From: Devosia sp.
GTDB taxonomy: Bacteria; Pseudomonadota; Alphaproteobacteria; Rhizobiales; Devosiaceae
Length of the DNA: 64,000 nt
NCBI RefSeq assembly: GCF_017744655.1
Contig: NZ_JAGIAW010000004.1
Span: forward strand, 62,001-126,000
Direction of reading: 5' to 3'
Shown: positions 30,014 to 39,560 of the stretch, piece by piece
Layout: every line of letters begins with the position of its first letter
Numbering within the stretch: the stretch's first letter is position 1
Notes under the pieces: model-generated
Told to the model about the DNA's origin: nothing
What the model saw: the letters and a program-made list of their open reading frames with translations, nothing else
Database searches by the model: none
Translations under genes and position numbers: made by a program

Positions 30014-30960
30014 TGATCCAACTTATCCTTAAGCGTGTCGCGCTTGGGATCCTGACGCTCCTGCTGGTGTCCGCGTTGATTTTCGCGGGCACTCAGCTCC
30101 TGCCGGGCGACGTCGCCTCGGCAATTCTCGGACAGAATGCAACGCCGCAATCGCTGGCTGCTCTCCGACAGGATCTCGGCCTCGATCTTCCCGCCTGGCA
30201 GCGTTACCTGACCTGGCTTCATGGTTTCGTGACCGGCGATCTCGGCATGTCGCTCGCCAATCGTCAGCCCGTTGCAGATCTCCTCTGGCCGCGTTTCGGC
30301 AATACAATGGCGCTCGCCGCCTATGCGGCCATCGTTTCTGTGCCGATTGCCGTTCTGCTGGGCCTCGCCGCGGCCGTGCGTCGCGGCGGCATGTTCGACC
30401 GTGGCATCAACATCGTGGCGCTGGCCTTCGTGTCGCTGCCCGAATATTTCCTCGGGCTGCTGCTCATTCTGTTCCTGTCGGTGCAGTTCAACCTGCTCCC
30501 GAGCCTTGCCGATACCTATTCGGGCATGAACTTTGGCGATTGGCTGCGGGCAACGACCCTGCCGGCTTTGACCCTGGTGCTCGTCACCGTCGCGCAGATG
30601 ATGCGCATGACACGCACGGCTGTGCTGTCGGTCATGGATCAGGCCTATGTGGAAACCGCGTTCCTGAAAGGTCTGAGGACCAAGCGCGTCGTTCTCCGCC
30701 ATGCGCTGCCCAATGCTGCTGCGCCCATCGTCAATGTGGTGGCGTTCAACATCGCCTATCTCATCACCGGCGTCGTGCTCGTCGAAGCGATCTTCAATTA
30801 TAACGGGCTCGGGCGCTTCATGGTCGATGCCGTCGCCAAGCGCGACCTGCCGCTGGTGCAGGCTGCGGCCATGGTTTTCGGGGCGGCCTATGTCATCCTC
30901 AATTCCGTTGCCGATATCGCCGCCATCGCCCTCAATCCCCGTCTGAGGCATCCGCGATGA
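30013..30960 (+). CDS. Peptide ABC transporter, permease (DppB type)
   Basis: Inner-membrane permease of the DppB/OppB type, 315 residues with about six membrane segments. The DppB-like N-terminal sequence LILKRVALGILTLLLVSALIF is present, as is the EAA-loop region YVETAFLKGLRTKRVVLRHALPNA. It overlaps the binding-protein stop by one base and the next permease start by four. Confidence 0.94.
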   Translation: MIQLILKRVALGILTLLLVSALIFAGTQLLPGDVASAILGQNATPQSLAALRQDLGLDLPAWQRYLTWLHGFVTGDLGMSLANRQPVADLLWPRFGNTMALAAYAAIVSVPIAVLLGLAAAVRRGGMFDRGINIVALAFVSLPEYFLGLLLILFLSVQFNLLPSLADTYSGMNFGDWLRATTLPALTLVLVTVAQMMRMTRTAVLSVMDQAYVETAFLKGLRTKRVVLRHALPNAAAPIVNVVAFNIAYLITGVVLVEAIFNYNGLGRFMVDAVAKRDLPLVQAAAMVFGAAYVILNSVADIAAIALNPRLRHPR

Positions 30961-31784
30961 CCAGCAAGCTTAAGGCAATTCCCATTTCCGCCTGGCTCGG
31001 GCTCACCATCGTGACGCTCAACCTTCTGGTCTTCGTTTTTGGACCCATGCTGGCGCCCTATGGCATGAACGAGATCGTCGGCGCGCCCTTCGATCCGCCG
31101 TCGAGCCAGTTCTGGTTCGGTCTCGACCAGAATGGCCGCGACATGTTCTCGCGGCTTCTGGCCGGGGCACAGATGTCTATCGGTGTGTCGCTGGCCGCGT
31201 CGCTGATTTCGTTTTCCATCGGCATTCCGCTGGGGTTCGTGGCGGCGCTGTTTGGTGGCTGGGTCGATACCGTGCTGTCGCGTATCGTCGACACCGTCAT
31301 GTGCATTCCGGTGCTGATTTCGGCGCTGGTGGTGCTGCAGGCGCTGGGCTCATCGGTGCCGGTGCTGATCTTCACTATCGCTCTTCTCGATAGCACCCGC
31401 GTGTTCCGTCTGGCCCGTGTCGTGGCGCAGGGTATTTCGGTGCTTGAATATGCCGAAACCGCGCGTCTGCGTGGTGAGAGCCTTGGCTGGTTGATCACCC
31501 GCGAAATCCTGCCCAATGCGCTGCCGCCGCTGATTGCTGAATTCGGCATGCGCTTCTGCTTTACCTTCCTCTTTGTCGCCGGCCTTTCCTTCCTCGGCCT
31601 CGGCATCCAGCCTCCCTTTGCGGATTGGGGTGGCATGGTGAAGGACAACCAGCAGGCAATTCTCTACGGCCTCTATGCGCCGCTCTTCCCGGCTGCCGCG
31701 ATTGCGCTGCTGACCATCGGGGTCAATCTCGTGGTCGACTGGCTGCTCAATTCCGGTGCTGCAACACAGGGAGCCGATCGATGA
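30957..31784 (+). CDS. Peptide ABC transporter, permease (DppC type)
   Basis: Second permease, 275 residues, of the DppC/OppC type. The FGLDQNGRDMFSRLLAGAQMS motif near residue 55 is typical, and the EAA-like loop reads YAETARLRGESLGWLITREILPNAL. Together with the preceding permease it forms the channel. Its stop overlaps the ATPase start (ATGA). Confidence 0.94.
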   Translation: MTSKLKAIPISAWLGLTIVTLNLLVFVFGPMLAPYGMNEIVGAPFDPPSSQFWFGLDQNGRDMFSRLLAGAQMSIGVSLAASLISFSIGIPLGFVAALFGGWVDTVLSRIVDTVMCIPVLISALVVLQALGSSVPVLIFTIALLDSTRVFRLARVVAQGISVLEYAETARLRGESLGWLITREILPNALPPLIAEFGMRFCFTFLFVAGLSFLGLGIQPPFADWGGMVKDNQQAILYGLYAPLFPAAAIALLTIGVNLVVDWLLNSGAATQGADR

Positions 31785-33388
31785 GCAATGTTCTCACTAT
31801 TCGCGGCCTGAAAGTCGCGGCGCCCAATGGCAATCTCCTGGTCGATGGGATCGATCTCGATCTCGCGCCCGGCGAAGTGCTGGGGCTGATCGGTGAATCC
31901 GGCGCCGGCAAGTCGACCATCGGACTTGCGGCCATGGGCTATGGCCGTGGCGGCTGCCGCATTGTTGGCGGCACTATCAACATTGGCGGCACGTCGCTGA
32001 TGGAAGGCAATCGCGCGACCCGCGAAAACATGCGCGGTGCACGGATTGCCTATGTGGCGCAATCGGCCGCAGCGGCTTTCAATCCGGCCATCCGCATCGG
32101 CGAGCAGATCGTCGAGGGCGCGCTCTACCACGGCAAGATGACGCGGCCCGAGGCGGAAGCCTGGAAGCTGGAGCTGCTGAAAACCCTGCAGCTGCCGAAC
32201 CCCGAAAGTTTTGGGGATCGCTATCCGCATCAGGTGTCCGGTGGCCAGCTGCAGCGCGCCATGGTCGCCATGGCCATGTCCTGCCGCCCCGATATCATCG
32301 TCCTCGACGAGCCGACCACGGCGCTCGACGTGACGACGCAGATCGAGGTGCTGGCTCTGCTGCGTAGCCTGATCCAGCGCTACAACACATCGGCCCTTTA
32401 CATCACCCATGACCTTGCAGTCGTGGCCCAGATCGCCAATCGCATCATGGTGCTGCGTCACGGCAAGATGGTCGAAGAGGGGACTGCCGAGCAGGTACTC
32501 GAGGCCCCGCGCGAGGAATATACCCGCATGCTCGTTGCCGAGCGGCAGGGTAATCTTGTTGGCGAGACTGCGAACCGCCAGATCGGCGACGTGCTGCTCG
32601 ATGTCAGCGGCGTGCACGCCTACTATGGCAAGACGCCGGTGCTCGACGACATCTCGTGCAATCTGCGCCGGGGTGAAACGCTGGCAGTGGTTGGTGAATC
32701 CGGTTCGGGCAAGTCGACCCTGGCCCGCGCCATTGCAGGTCTCCTGCCGACGTCGGCCGGTATGATCAGCTTTGATGGGCGGCGGCTCGACCGCTCCTAC
32801 AAGAACCGCAGCCGCGAGGAATTGCGGCGTATTCAGCTTGTCTATCAGTTGCCCGACGTGGCGCTCAATCCGCGTCAGACGGTGGGCGAAATTATCGGGC
32901 GGCCGATGAAATTCTACTTCGGCATGCATGATGTGCCCAAGCAGAAGGAAGTCGCGCGGCTCCTCGATCTCATCGGCCTGCCGCAGGATTTTGCGACGCG
33001 CCTGCCGGGTGCGCTCTCGGGCGGCCAGAAGCAGCGTGTCTGCATTGCCCGTGCACTCGCCGCAAAGCCCGACCTCATCATCTGCGACGAGGTCACGTCG
33101 GCGCTCGATCCGCTGGTGGCGGAAGACATCCTCAAACTGCTCAAAAGCCTGCAGCAGGAACTGGGTCTGTCCTACCTCTTCATCACCCATGATCTCGGCG
33201 TCGTTCGGCGCCTGGCCGACCGCACGCTCGTCATGCAGCGCGGCAAGATCGTGGAGCAGGGGCCGACGGTGGAAATCTTCCAGCCGCCATTCCACCCCTA
33301 TACCGAAGAGCTGGTGACCTCGGTGCCCGAACTGCGCCGCGACTGGCTCGATACCGTGCTGGCCAAGCGCCAGCAGGCGACCGCCTAG
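31781..33388 (+). CDS. Peptide ABC transporter, fused double ATPase (DppD-DppF type)
   Basis: A 535-residue cytosolic protein with two complete ABC ATPase domains in one chain. Domain 1 (about 1-265) has Walker A GESGAGKST, signature VSGGQLQR and VLDEPTTALD. Domain 2 (about 270-525) has GESGSGKST, LSGGQKQR and CDEVTSALD. In many bacteria these are separate genes, dppD and dppF. The first domain signature reads VSGG rather than LSGG, which is common. The frame is open upstream, but ATG 31781 overlaps the permease stop and gives the family N-terminus. Confidence 0.94.
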   Translation: MSNVLTIRGLKVAAPNGNLLVDGIDLDLAPGEVLGLIGESGAGKSTIGLAAMGYGRGGCRIVGGTINIGGTSLMEGNRATRENMRGARIAYVAQSAAAAFNPAIRIGEQIVEGALYHGKMTRPEAEAWKLELLKTLQLPNPESFGDRYPHQVSGGQLQRAMVAMAMSCRPDIIVLDEPTTALDVTTQIEVLALLRSLIQRYNTSALYITHDLAVVAQIANRIMVLRHGKMVEEGTAEQVLEAPREEYTRMLVAERQGNLVGETANRQIGDVLLDVSGVHAYYGKTPVLDDISCNLRRGETLAVVGESGSGKSTLARAIAGLLPTSAGMISFDGRRLDRSYKNRSREELRRIQLVYQLPDVALNPRQTVGEIIGRPMKFYFGMHDVPKQKEVARLLDLIGLPQDFATRLPGALSGGQKQRVCIARALAAKPDLIICDEVTSALDPLVAEDILKLLKSLQQELGLSYLFITHDLGVVRRLADRTLVMQRGKIVEQGPTVEIFQPPFHPYTEELVTSVPELRRDWLDTVLAKRQQATA

Positions 33389-33402
33389 AACTGGACTATC
33401 CC

Positions 33403-35397
33403 ATGTCGATCCGTATCACCGAACATATCTGGATTCCCATGAGCGACGGCACGCGCCTCGGCGCGCGGCTGTTCCTGCCCGAGGACGATGCAAAAGTCCC
33501 GGCGATCCTCGAATACATCCCCTATCGCAAGCGCGACGGGACGCGCGGCCGCGACGAGCCCATGCACGGCTTCTTTGCCGAAAATGGCTATGCAGCCATC
33601 CGCGTCGACATGCGCGGCACGGGCGAGAGTGACGGCCACATGGCCGACGAGTATCTGAAGCAGGAGCAGGATGACGCGCTCGAAGTCATTGCCTGGATTG
33701 CCGCGCAGCCCTGGTGCGACGGCAATGTCGGCATGATGGGCAAGAGCTGGGGCGGCTTTAACGGGTTGCAGGTCGCTGCGCGTCGGCCGCCGGCGCTGAA
33801 AGCCATCATCACGGCCTACTCGACCGACAACCGCTATACCGACGATATCCACTATATGGGCGGCCTGCTGCTCAATGATAATCTCTGGTGGGGTACGATC
33901 ATGCTGGCCTATCAGGCCCGCCCGCTCGACCCTGAGATTGTCGGCGAAGGCTGGCGCGAGGCTTGGCTGAAACGCGTGGAAGACATGCCGTTCTTCCCGG
34001 CGCTCTGGCTCGAACACCAGCGGTACGACGGCTATTGGAAGCACGGTTCGGTCTGCGAGGATTTTTCCGATATCGAAGTGCCCGTGCTCGCCATTGGTGG
34101 CTGGGCCGATAGCTATACCAATGCCGTGCCGCGTCTGCTCGAAGGACTCAAGACGCCGCGCAAGGCTATCATTGGCCCATGGGGCCATATCTATCCGCAG
34201 GACGGTGTTCCCGGTCCGGCCATCGGCTTCCTTCAGGAAGCCGTGCGCTGGTGGGACCATTGGCTCAAGGGCAAGGACACCGGCGTCATGAACGAGCCGG
34301 ATCTTCGCGCCTATATCAATGACAGTGTCGCCCCCACCGGCACCCGCACCGATGCACCCGGTCGCTGGGTCGGGGAGGCGAACTGGCCGTCTGCGTCCAT
34401 TGCCCCGAAACTTTTCCAGCTCGGCGGTGACCATGGCCTTCATACTGGTAGTTCGCCTGCCGGCATGCTGCCCATTTGCTCACCGCAGAGCCATGGCAAG
34501 GCCGGCGGCGAATGGATGGGTACCGGCTGCGTCGGCGAACACCCGACCGACCAGCGTCTCGATGACGGCAGCGCTCTCGTCTTTGACTCCCTTGTGCAGA
34601 CAGAGAGTTTTGACGTCCTCGGCGCGCCGGTGCTGAAACTCCGTGTGGCTTCGGACAAGCCAGTCGCGCAGGTTTCCGTCCGTCTCTCGGATGTGCGGCC
34701 CGATGGCACCGTGACCCGTGTCAGCTATCAGGTGCTCAACCTGACGCATCGCGACAGCCATGAGCAGCCGGCAGCACTGGTGCCGGGCCAGTTCTACGAC
34801 GTGACGCTCAAACTCAACGATTGCGGACATCGCTTTGCGGCCGGCCATGCCATCCGCATTGCCATCGGCACGTCCTATTGGCCGATGGTCTGGCCATCGC
34901 CGGAACTGGCGACGCTGACGGTCGACACGGCGAACAGCTCGCTGTCCCTCCCGGTGCGCAAGGCCGATGCTGGCGCGGTACAGTTGCCGCCGCCCGCGCA
35001 CGGTCCGGCAACGCCGATCACCCAGCTCGATCCGGGCACAGTGCGCCGCTACTCCAGCCAAGACCACGTCGCTGGAACCACGACCTATGTCACCGAAGGT
35101 ATTGGCGGTCTCTTCGGCGAAGGCATCTTGCGCTTCGACGATATCGGTACCGAACTCAGCCACAGCCTGAAGCGCGAGCTGACCATTGCAGACAACGATC
35201 CGACCTCGGCGGAGTATGTGCTTACACAGAGCTATGAGATGGGCCGAGACGGCTGGCGCATCCGTATCGACAGCGTCACGAGGATGCGTTCCGACCGCGA
35301 CACTTTCTACCTAACCGGCGAACTGTCGGTGGAAGAGAACGGGCTCTTGCGGGCCGAGCGGAACTGGGATCAGTCCTTCCCGCGCGACCTGATGTAA
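33403..35397 (+). CDS. CocE/NonD-family (X-Pro dipeptidyl-peptidase-like) hydrolase
   Basis: A 664-residue serine hydrolase of the peptidase S15 family. The alpha/beta hydrolase domain has the nucleophile in GMMGKSWGGF, the Asp in AIGGWADSYT and the His in PWGHIYP. A C-terminal jelly-roll domain (about 350-560) follows. No signal peptide is seen, so it is cytosolic. Its place as the last gene of the peptide importer suggests that it cleaves imported peptides, perhaps at proline, although some family members hydrolyse esters or amides. Confidence 0.92.
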   Translation: MSIRITEHIWIPMSDGTRLGARLFLPEDDAKVPAILEYIPYRKRDGTRGRDEPMHGFFAENGYAAIRVDMRGTGESDGHMADEYLKQEQDDALEVIAWIAAQPWCDGNVGMMGKSWGGFNGLQVAARRPPALKAIITAYSTDNRYTDDIHYMGGLLLNDNLWWGTIMLAYQARPLDPEIVGEGWREAWLKRVEDMPFFPALWLEHQRYDGYWKHGSVCEDFSDIEVPVLAIGGWADSYTNAVPRLLEGLKTPRKAIIGPWGHIYPQDGVPGPAIGFLQEAVRWWDHWLKGKDTGVMNEPDLRAYINDSVAPTGTRTDAPGRWVGEANWPSASIAPKLFQLGGDHGLHTGSSPAGMLPICSPQSHGKAGGEWMGTGCVGEHPTDQRLDDGSALVFDSLVQTESFDVLGAPVLKLRVASDKPVAQVSVRLSDVRPDGTVTRVSYQVLNLTHRDSHEQPAALVPGQFYDVTLKLNDCGHRFAAGHAIRIAIGTSYWPMVWPSPELATLTVDTANSSLSLPVRKADAGAVQLPPPAHGPATPITQLDPGTVRRYSSQDHVAGTTTYVTEGIGGLFGEGILRFDDIGTELSHSLKRELTIADNDPTSAEYVLTQSYEMGRDGWRIRIDSVTRMRSDRDTFYLTGELSVEENGLLRAERNWDQSFPRDLM

Positions 35398-35433
35398 AGC
35401 AAAAGGCCCGGCAGTAATGCCGGGCCTTTTGCT
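35398..35433. terminator. Bidirectional intrinsic terminator
   Basis: AAAAGGCCCGGCA and TGCCGGGCCTTTT form a 13-bp stem around a 4-base loop, flanked by AGC and GCT. The U-run reads in both directions, so it ends the peptide operon from the left and the large metallopeptidase gene from the right. It touches the stop codons of both genes. Confidence 0.93.
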
Positions 35434-38068
35434 ATTCAGTCTGATCGGCCATCGGCAGGCCATTGGCTTGCCAGGCTTCGATACCGCCGCGATACCAGTA
35501 AGCGTTCCAGCCGCCCATGCCGGCGCGGAGCGCGGCATTGTAGGAGGAGCGGTCCTGCATGCCCCAGCCGAAGAAGATCACCGGGACCGTCTTGTCGCCG
35601 CCGGTTTCGTCGGTCAGCCAGTCATTGACGAGGCCCTGGAAGCGGTCTGTGAGGCTGCCGTCGCGTCCCGCATCGGTCACGGCAAAGGCGCCCGGCAGGG
35701 TTTCTGCTCCGCCGCTTGTGTCGATCAGCAGCCAGTTGTCGCTGCCGGTCACGAGATCGACCATGCTCTCGGTGGTCAGCACTTGTGCTCTCGTATGGCC
35801 CGCCGGCGTGGGGCCGCGATAGGGTGCGGGGAAGAGCACGTTGGTCGCAGGCACGCCATAGTCGGCCAGTTCGTTGAGCGCACCGGCCGTCGCCATCATT
35901 TCCGACTTCACCGGCACGCTTTCCGCCTGCGGCGTGGCGGCGCCCGATCCACCCAGTTCGACATCGGCGATCATCTCGACCAGATATTCGATCAGGTCGT
36001 AGCACATGGTGATGCTGCCCTCATTGGGGCTGTACCAGGCATTGAGCTCGCCGCACTGGCGATAGGTGACCGTCAGGTCGCGGGGCAGGGCATAGGTCTT
36101 CGCGAGATCATCGGCAAAGCCGCGGAGGCCATCGCCAAAGGTTTCGACGAGGAACCGGCTCATCGGCGTCGTCGGCTCTTCGAAGGTCACCGTGATCGTT
36201 GCGCCAGGGGCATCGGCGGTCAGGTGTCCATCGGGGTGCCAGGCGCTGAGGCGGGTATGCGGGGCAAGGATGGTGCGCCAGGCACGGTTCTGCCGGTTGA
36301 ACTCTTCTTCGCAGCGCGACAGCGTGCGCTCTTCGAGCCCCACCTGCGCGGCAATATCGCCATAAAGGCCGGGATTGCCGCCATAGATGACACAGAAGGT
36401 GTTGCGGAAACGACGGAGGTCGCCGGTGTGCTCATCCTGCCAGGGAAGTTCCTGACCGCTATCGGCATTGATCATGCCGCCATAGTACCAGGGGAGGACG
36501 GAGTAGACCGCAACTTCCCGGCCGATCAGGTCGATGGCCTCGTCGCCAGAGGGATACATGGTCGGTTCGACGACGCGCAGGGCCGAGAAGATGTCGACGG
36601 CGTCCTCTTCGGGGCCGGTCGAGGGCACCTGCAATTCGCCGATCAGCGCATGGCCAAATTCGTGCATAAAAATGCCGTTGGTGACGCCGAGATAGGCGCC
36701 GATCAGCCGGGATTCGTGGCTGTTGAGGAAGGGGATTTCCTCGTCGCTCGCGCTGGTGGAGGCGGTCGGGGCGGAGCCCTTGGCCTTGCCGCCGGTCGCG
36801 GCAGTGCCCGTGTCCGACACGGTGAAGTCGCGGAAGTAAAAATCGCCGCGCTCATAGGCGAGCACGCCGACCTCGCCGCCGAGCACGGGATGATCGTTCA
36901 CCTGGGCGATGAGTTCGCCATTGAGGAAAAAGCCGGCAACGCCAGGCTGTTCGACCCATTCGAGGAAGTCGCTGCCATCGCCCTTTGCGGCGCCGGGCAG
37001 GCGACCGATTTCCTCGCCCTTGCCATCGTCGCCGAAGCACAGCACCACACCGTCCCCGCCCAGCGTGATTTCACCGAGGCATGAATCCTTGCTGCTGGTG
37101 CTTTCGACGATGATCCCGGCTGCGGAGAGTTTGAAGTCTTCAGCAGAGCTGCCTTCGGGTGGCTTGATGCCGACGCTGACGCTCACCACGCGCTCGCCGG
37201 ACCGGACCGGACCACCGGTGGGGATGGTGAAGAAATTTTCGCTGCTGGCCGTAGTGCCGTTGACCAGCACCATCCAGTCGCTCTCGAAGAAGACGTCCCA
37301 GCCATCCTTTGCGTCCGTTCCGAGGATGGCACCGGCCAGGGGACCCATGATTGCGGCCATGCGCGAGGCGGTGTCGCTGCCGTCGCCTGTTGCCGGCTCT
37401 TCGACTGAGGCGCTGGCGCCAGAGCCGCCGCGGGGCGGCAGGCCTGAGCCTTGCGTCTGGGCGCTGGTATTGTCGCCGGGAACATCGGTGACGATGAAAT
37501 CGGCGACGCCAAAGGTCCCACGTTCATAGGCCATGATGCCGATTTCGTCGCTAAGCGCGGCGCCATTGGTCACATCGCCCAATGTCTTGCCATTGACGAT
37601 AAAACGGGCGGTTCCTGGTGCTTCAACCAGTTCGATGGTGTCGCTGCCGTCGAGCTTGGCGGCATTGGCGAGGGAGCCGATCGATTCAAACTGTCCGTCG
37701 ATGACGCAGAAGAGGTTGGCATCGGCTTCCGCAGTCAGTTCGGCCACGCAGGTGCCCTTGTTGGAGTCGTTGCGCACGACCACGCCAATCGCGGCCTTGG
37801 GCTGGCTTGAATTGAGGGTGACATTGACGGAAGTGTGCCGGCCATTGGTGCCGGGCGGGCCAGCCTTGATGGTCAGGGTCTGTTCGGATTCTTCCAGTGC
37901 GTCGTTGCGCAGCACGAACCAGCCATCCTGCTCCCCACCGAACCAGCCACGCTGCAACTGGCTGTCTACGACCCCATCGAGCGCCCCCAGCACCTGTTGT
38001 CCCATGGCGGGGATGGATAGGGTCAATCCAAATGCGGCAACACAAAAAGCTAACCTGGAAAAATTCAT
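35432..38068 (-). CDS. Secreted DUF4344-type metallopeptidase with duplicated N-terminal module and rhodanese-like tail
   Basis: An 878-residue exported protein. A signal peptide (1-23) is followed by two similar beta-rich modules (about 30-200 and 240-430). They share AKLDGSD / AKGDGSD, GIMAYERG / GVLAYERG and FIVTD / FTVSD, so they look like an internal duplication. The zinc-peptidase core (about 445-700) has HEFGH at 469-473 and the third-ligand region GPEEDAVD. It resembles the DUF4344 family. The last 110 residues match a rhodanese-like fold (WLLIDTSGG, YRGGIEAW), but the active-site loop reads FFGWGMQDRSS with no Cys. The chosen start is ATG 38068, with AGGG upstream; TTG 38086 is possible. 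Its function is unknown. Confidence 0.8.
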   Translation of the reverse strand: MNFSRLAFCVAAFGLTLSIPAMGQQVLGALDGVVDSQLQRGWFGGEQDGWFVLRNDALEESEQTLTIKAGPPGTNGRHTSVNVTLNSSQPKAAIGVVVRNDSNKGTCVAELTAEADANLFCVIDGQFESIGSLANAAKLDGSDTIELVEAPGTARFIVNGKTLGDVTNGAALSDEIGIMAYERGTFGVADFIVTDVPGDNTSAQTQGSGLPPRGGSGASASVEEPATGDGSDTASRMAAIMGPLAGAILGTDAKDGWDVFFESDWMVLVNGTTASSENFFTIPTGGPVRSGERVVSVSVGIKPPEGSSAEDFKLSAAGIIVESTSSKDSCLGEITLGGDGVVLCFGDDGKGEEIGRLPGAAKGDGSDFLEWVEQPGVAGFFLNGELIAQVNDHPVLGGEVGVLAYERGDFYFRDFTVSDTGTAATGGKAKGSAPTASTSASDEEIPFLNSHESRLIGAYLGVTNGIFMHEFGHALIGELQVPSTGPEEDAVDIFSALRVVEPTMYPSGDEAIDLIGREVAVYSVLPWYYGGMINADSGQELPWQDEHTGDLRRFRNTFCVIYGGNPGLYGDIAAQVGLEERTLSRCEEEFNRQNRAWRTILAPHTRLSAWHPDGHLTADAPGATITVTFEEPTTPMSRFLVETFGDGLRGFADDLAKTYALPRDLTVTYRQCGELNAWYSPNEGSITMCYDLIEYLVEMIADVELGGSGAATPQAESVPVKSEMMATAGALNELADYGVPATNVLFPAPYRGPTPAGHTRAQVLTTESMVDLVTGSDNWLLIDTSGGAETLPGAFAVTDAGRDGSLTDRFQGLVNDWLTDETGGDKTVPVIFFGWGMQDRSSYNAALRAGMGGWNAYWYRGGIEAWQANGLPMADQTE

Positions 38069-38290
38069 CGAAACCCTGAATATCAAAACCGCGACTGGGC
38101 GCTGTGCGCCCGATCGGCAACCTCACGGGTCCGGAAACGGTCCGAAAACCCGCCGCTTCCGCCCCAAGAATCACGCTCACTTCTTTTAAGAAGACGCTTC
38201 AGGTGACTAAATCCTTGGGGCCGCTCATGCAATTTTTCTGGGTTTTGAGGCGGTAAATTCTTTCGAGGTGAGGCCGGCCCTTTTTACGAT

Positions 38291-39502
38291 TTATCGGGTG
38301 AGGGACGGCTTGGGCTGGAGCAGCGCCAGGACCAGCGTGAGCCCGGCCAGGAGCGTCGTGACCATGAGGTTGGTAACAGCCGAATAGGTGTCGACGATGT
38401 ACCCGCCCACCAGAGCGCCGGTCATGATGGCGACCTGGAAGGAGACCACCATCAGGCTGCCCGAAGTTTCGAGCGCGTCGGTGGCCGAGCGTGAGAGGTT
38501 GGCCTGCAAGACCACGGGCGCCATGCCGAAAGCAAAGCCCCAGAGCGCGGCGAAGGTGAAGGCGGCGGCGATCTGGCTGCCCCAGAGCACGAGCGCGATT
38601 GCCGCGAGAGCCATGATGCCGCCCGTGGTGGCGAGGGCGCGGCTGGCGTCGATATCTGCCAGTTTGCCGCCGGCAACCGTGCCCAGAACGGCGGCGGCGC
38701 CGAAGCCGGCGAGCACGAGGGCGATCATGCCGGTCTCAAGGCCCGTCACCTGTTCGAGGAAGGGGCGGACGTAGACCGAGCCGGTCATGTGGCCGGCCAT
38801 GAGCAGGATGATGGCGAGCATGCCGAGTTGCACGCCGCGGCGTTTTAGCAGACGCACCATGTCGCCCATGCTGTTGCCGGCTGAGGCGGGCATGCTGGGG
38901 AGGCCGATAAGCTGCAGGACGAGGGCGAGGCCAGAGAGCGCGGCGGTGAGACCCATGGCGCTGCGCCAGCCGAGCCAATCGCCGATCAGGGCGCCCATGG
39001 ATGGGGCGGCGATGGTGGCAAGGGAAACGCCAAGGCTGACCATGGCGGTGCCGCGCCCAATGGCGCCGGTGCCGACGAGTCGGGCGACAACGGCAACGGA
39101 CAGGGCCCAGAAGGCGCTGAGTGCAATACCGAGGCCGGCGCGGCCGACCAGCAGCACCCAGAAATCGGTGGCGAAGGTGGCGAGGAGATTGGAGGCAATG
39201 GCGAGGGCGCTAAGGCCGACCAGCACCGCCTTGCGGTTGATCCGGCCGATGAGGACATTGCTGAAGAGGGCGGCGAGGGCGCCGACCATGGCGGTGACGG
39301 TGACCACCTGGCCAGCCGTCCCCTCGCTGATGCCGAGGTCGCGGGCCATGGGGGTGAGAAGGCCGGCGGGCAAGAACTCGGCCGAGACCAGCGCAAAACT
39401 GGTGGCGAGCATGCCGAGCATGGCGAGCCAGGTCTTGGCGCTCCAGCCGGTCGAGACGGATGTGTCGGCGGCAAGGCCCGCTGAAATCGAAGTGTCAGTC
39501 AT
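38291..39502 (-). CDS. MFS efflux transporter
   Basis: A 403-residue major facilitator with about 12 membrane segments. FALVSAEFLPAGLLTPMARDLGISEG near the N-terminus is typical of the sugar and drug efflux (SotB/YdhP-like) group, and NVLIGRINRKAVLVG is the loop 2-3 motif. The frame is open to 39670, but ATG 39502 with GGAG upstream is preferred. It follows an AraC-type regulator gene on the same strand, which probably controls it. The exported compound is unknown. Confidence 0.87.
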   Translation of the reverse strand: MTDTSISAGLAADTSVSTGWSAKTWLAMLGMLATSFALVSAEFLPAGLLTPMARDLGISEGTAGQVVTVTAMVGALAALFSNVLIGRINRKAVLVGLSALAIASNLLATFATDFWVLLVGRAGLGIALSAFWALSVAVVARLVGTGAIGRGTAMVSLGVSLATIAAPSMGALIGDWLGWRSAMGLTAALSGLALVLQLIGLPSMPASAGNSMGDMVRLLKRRGVQLGMLAIILLMAGHMTGSVYVRPFLEQVTGLETGMIALVLAGFGAAAVLGTVAGGKLADIDASRALATTGGIMALAAIALVLWGSQIAAAFTFAALWGFAFGMAPVVLQANLSRSATDALETSGSLMVVSFQVAIMTGALVGGYIVDTYSAVTNLMVTTLLAGLTLVLALLQPKPSLTR

Positions 39503-39560
39503 GAAGAGGTCTCCAAATCGGGAGACGTTCATAGACAGGATCGAAAAGACGATATGTGTC

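Noticed and set aside
31625..31780. N-terminal extension of the fused peptide ATPase
   Set aside because: It overlaps the permease gene and has no ABC-like sequence; ATG 31781 gives the family start and an ATGA overlap.
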